Assembly: GCF_015057185.1 (NCBI RefSeq)
Contig: NZ_SVEV01000003.1
Coordinates: forward strand, 62,001 to 126,000
Length of the DNA stretch: 64,000 bases
DNA from: Pseudobutyrivibrio sp.
GTDB lineage: Bacteria > Bacillota > Clostridia > Lachnospirales > Lachnospiraceae
Direction of reading: 5' to 3'
The translations under genes were made by a program, and so were the position numbers. Positions within the stretch are counted from its first letter, which is position 1, and the number at the start of each line of letters is the position of its first letter. Below are positions 63,609 through 64,000 of this stretch, in pieces. A model generated the notes under the pieces. The model searched no databases. It worked only from the letters and a program-made list of their open reading frames with translations, and was not told where the DNA came from.

Positions 63609-64000
63609 ATGAAAGATAATTACACTAAAGAAATTGATTTGATTGATTTATTTATAGATTGGATAGGTCATTGGAAGTCATTTTTGGTATTTTTATTATT
63701 AGGTATTATTCTTGCAGGTGGCTATATGTATATGGGACGCAATGTTTCGACTCCATCCACTGAAAAAGAAGAAAAGGTGGCGCTAGAAGAACTGGCAGCT
63801 GGAACAACACTTAGTGCTCTAACAGAAGAACAGTTGGCTGGTCTTTCTACAGAGGATATGGAGAAAGACTTCCTTTCAGAACAGGATATTCAGGCAGTAG
63901 ATGATATTATTGCGCTTAATGACCAGTACGTTGAGAATCTTGAGACATATATTTCTGAGAAAAATGATTTAGAGCTTACAGACAGAGCGGAGTCATTTAG
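63609..64000 (+). CDS. Wzz/CpsC-type chain-length regulator, N-terminal part
   Basis: Absent from the ORF track because it runs off the window. ATG 63609 follows AGAGGG. The first 130 residues read MKDNYTKEIDLIDLFIDWIG, then a helix at about 22-43 (SFLVFLLLGIILAGGYMYMG), then an acidic, helical extracellular stretch. This is the layout of Wzz/CpsC/EpsA polysaccharide co-polymerases, which set chain length together with a tyrosine kinase. The kinase would be expected just downstream. It fits the Wzy-type polymerase at 46866. Confidence 0.75.
   Translation, partial: MKDNYTKEIDLIDLFIDWIGHWKSFLVFLLLGIILAGGYMYMGRNVSTPSTEKEEKVALEELAAGTTLSALTEEQLAGLSTEDMEKDFLSEQDIQAVDDIIALNDQYVENLETYISEKNDLELTDRAESF

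Noticed and set aside
1-64000. tRNA, rRNA, CRISPR array, insertion sequence or phage genes
   Set aside because: I looked for these and saw no cloverleaf, regular spacer repeats, transposase or integrase motifs. The repeats found are short spacer palindromes.

Overview
The window is a 64-kb surface-glycan locus of a low-GC Gram-positive bacterium. Gene style (YfhO, LTA-synthase-like enzymes, GT-C proteins, no outer-membrane LPS genes, strong AGGAGG-type ribosome sites, secreted 'YY..xYPDV'-type repeat protein) suggests Clostridia, probably Lachnospiraceae such as Butyrivibrio/Pseudobutyrivibrio. That placement is inference; no rRNA or housekeeping marker is present. All convincing genes lie on the + strand. 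Most + strand ORFs above about 100 aa in the track are real; the minus-strand entries are shadows.

Region 1 (1-12.7 kb, moderate GC): the end of a HisH-like glutaminase and a HisF2/WbuZ-like partner (sugar amidation type), two GT4-type glycosyltransferases, a GNAT/FemAB-like acyltransferase, a CgeB/Eps11J-like protein, a sugar epimerase, a polyprenyl-phosphate GT2, a GT-B-like protein, a CMP-sugar-synthetase-like protein and an HMGL-type aldolase with a Rossmann tail. A strong terminator closes it. A monocistronic secreted repeat protein follows, with its own terminator. Three intergenic spacers here carry copies of an imperfect-palindrome element whose stems show compensatory base changes.

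Region 2 (12.8-28.9 kb): a run of very large membrane proteins (GT-C-like, YfhO, GtrII-like), a second GT2, an LTA-synthase-family phosphotransferase and a phosphatidylserine-synthase-like enzyme. Together they look like a system that decorates a wall glycan outside the membrane using lipid-linked sugars and (phospho)alcohols.

Region 3 (28.9-37.2 kb): a promoter, then RfbF (CDP-glucose synthesis), RfbH (3-dehydrase), a second HMGL aldolase with Rossmann tail, a YerE-like ThDP enzyme, a HAD phosphatase, a reductase/epimerase and a GT2, ending in a strong terminator. I read this as a pathway to a branched-chain CDP-3,6-dideoxyhexose that may be new; CDP-glucose 4,6-dehydratase and the dehydrase reductase are not in the window.

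Region 4 (37.3-62.7 kb, visibly AT-rich): an LTA-synthase-like protein with a GLUG-type domain pair added between extra membrane helices, a stand-alone TM-GLUG-TM protein, acyltransferase-3 proteins, an HpcH/HpaI aldolase, a Wzy-type polymerase, a MurJ-family flippase, an initiating sugar-phosphate transferase, and a sialic acid set (NeuD, NeuB, SGNH esterase fused to a degenerate NeuA domain, NeuA, NeuC, PseG-like protein), followed by another acyltransferase and an AsnB-type amidotransferase. This looks like a Wzx/Wzy-type capsule locus with N-acetylneuraminate. Two stretches of about 1 kb (58.6-59.7 and 62.7-63.6 kb) contain only decayed coding sequence. The window ends in the start of a Wzz/CpsC-like chain-length regulator.
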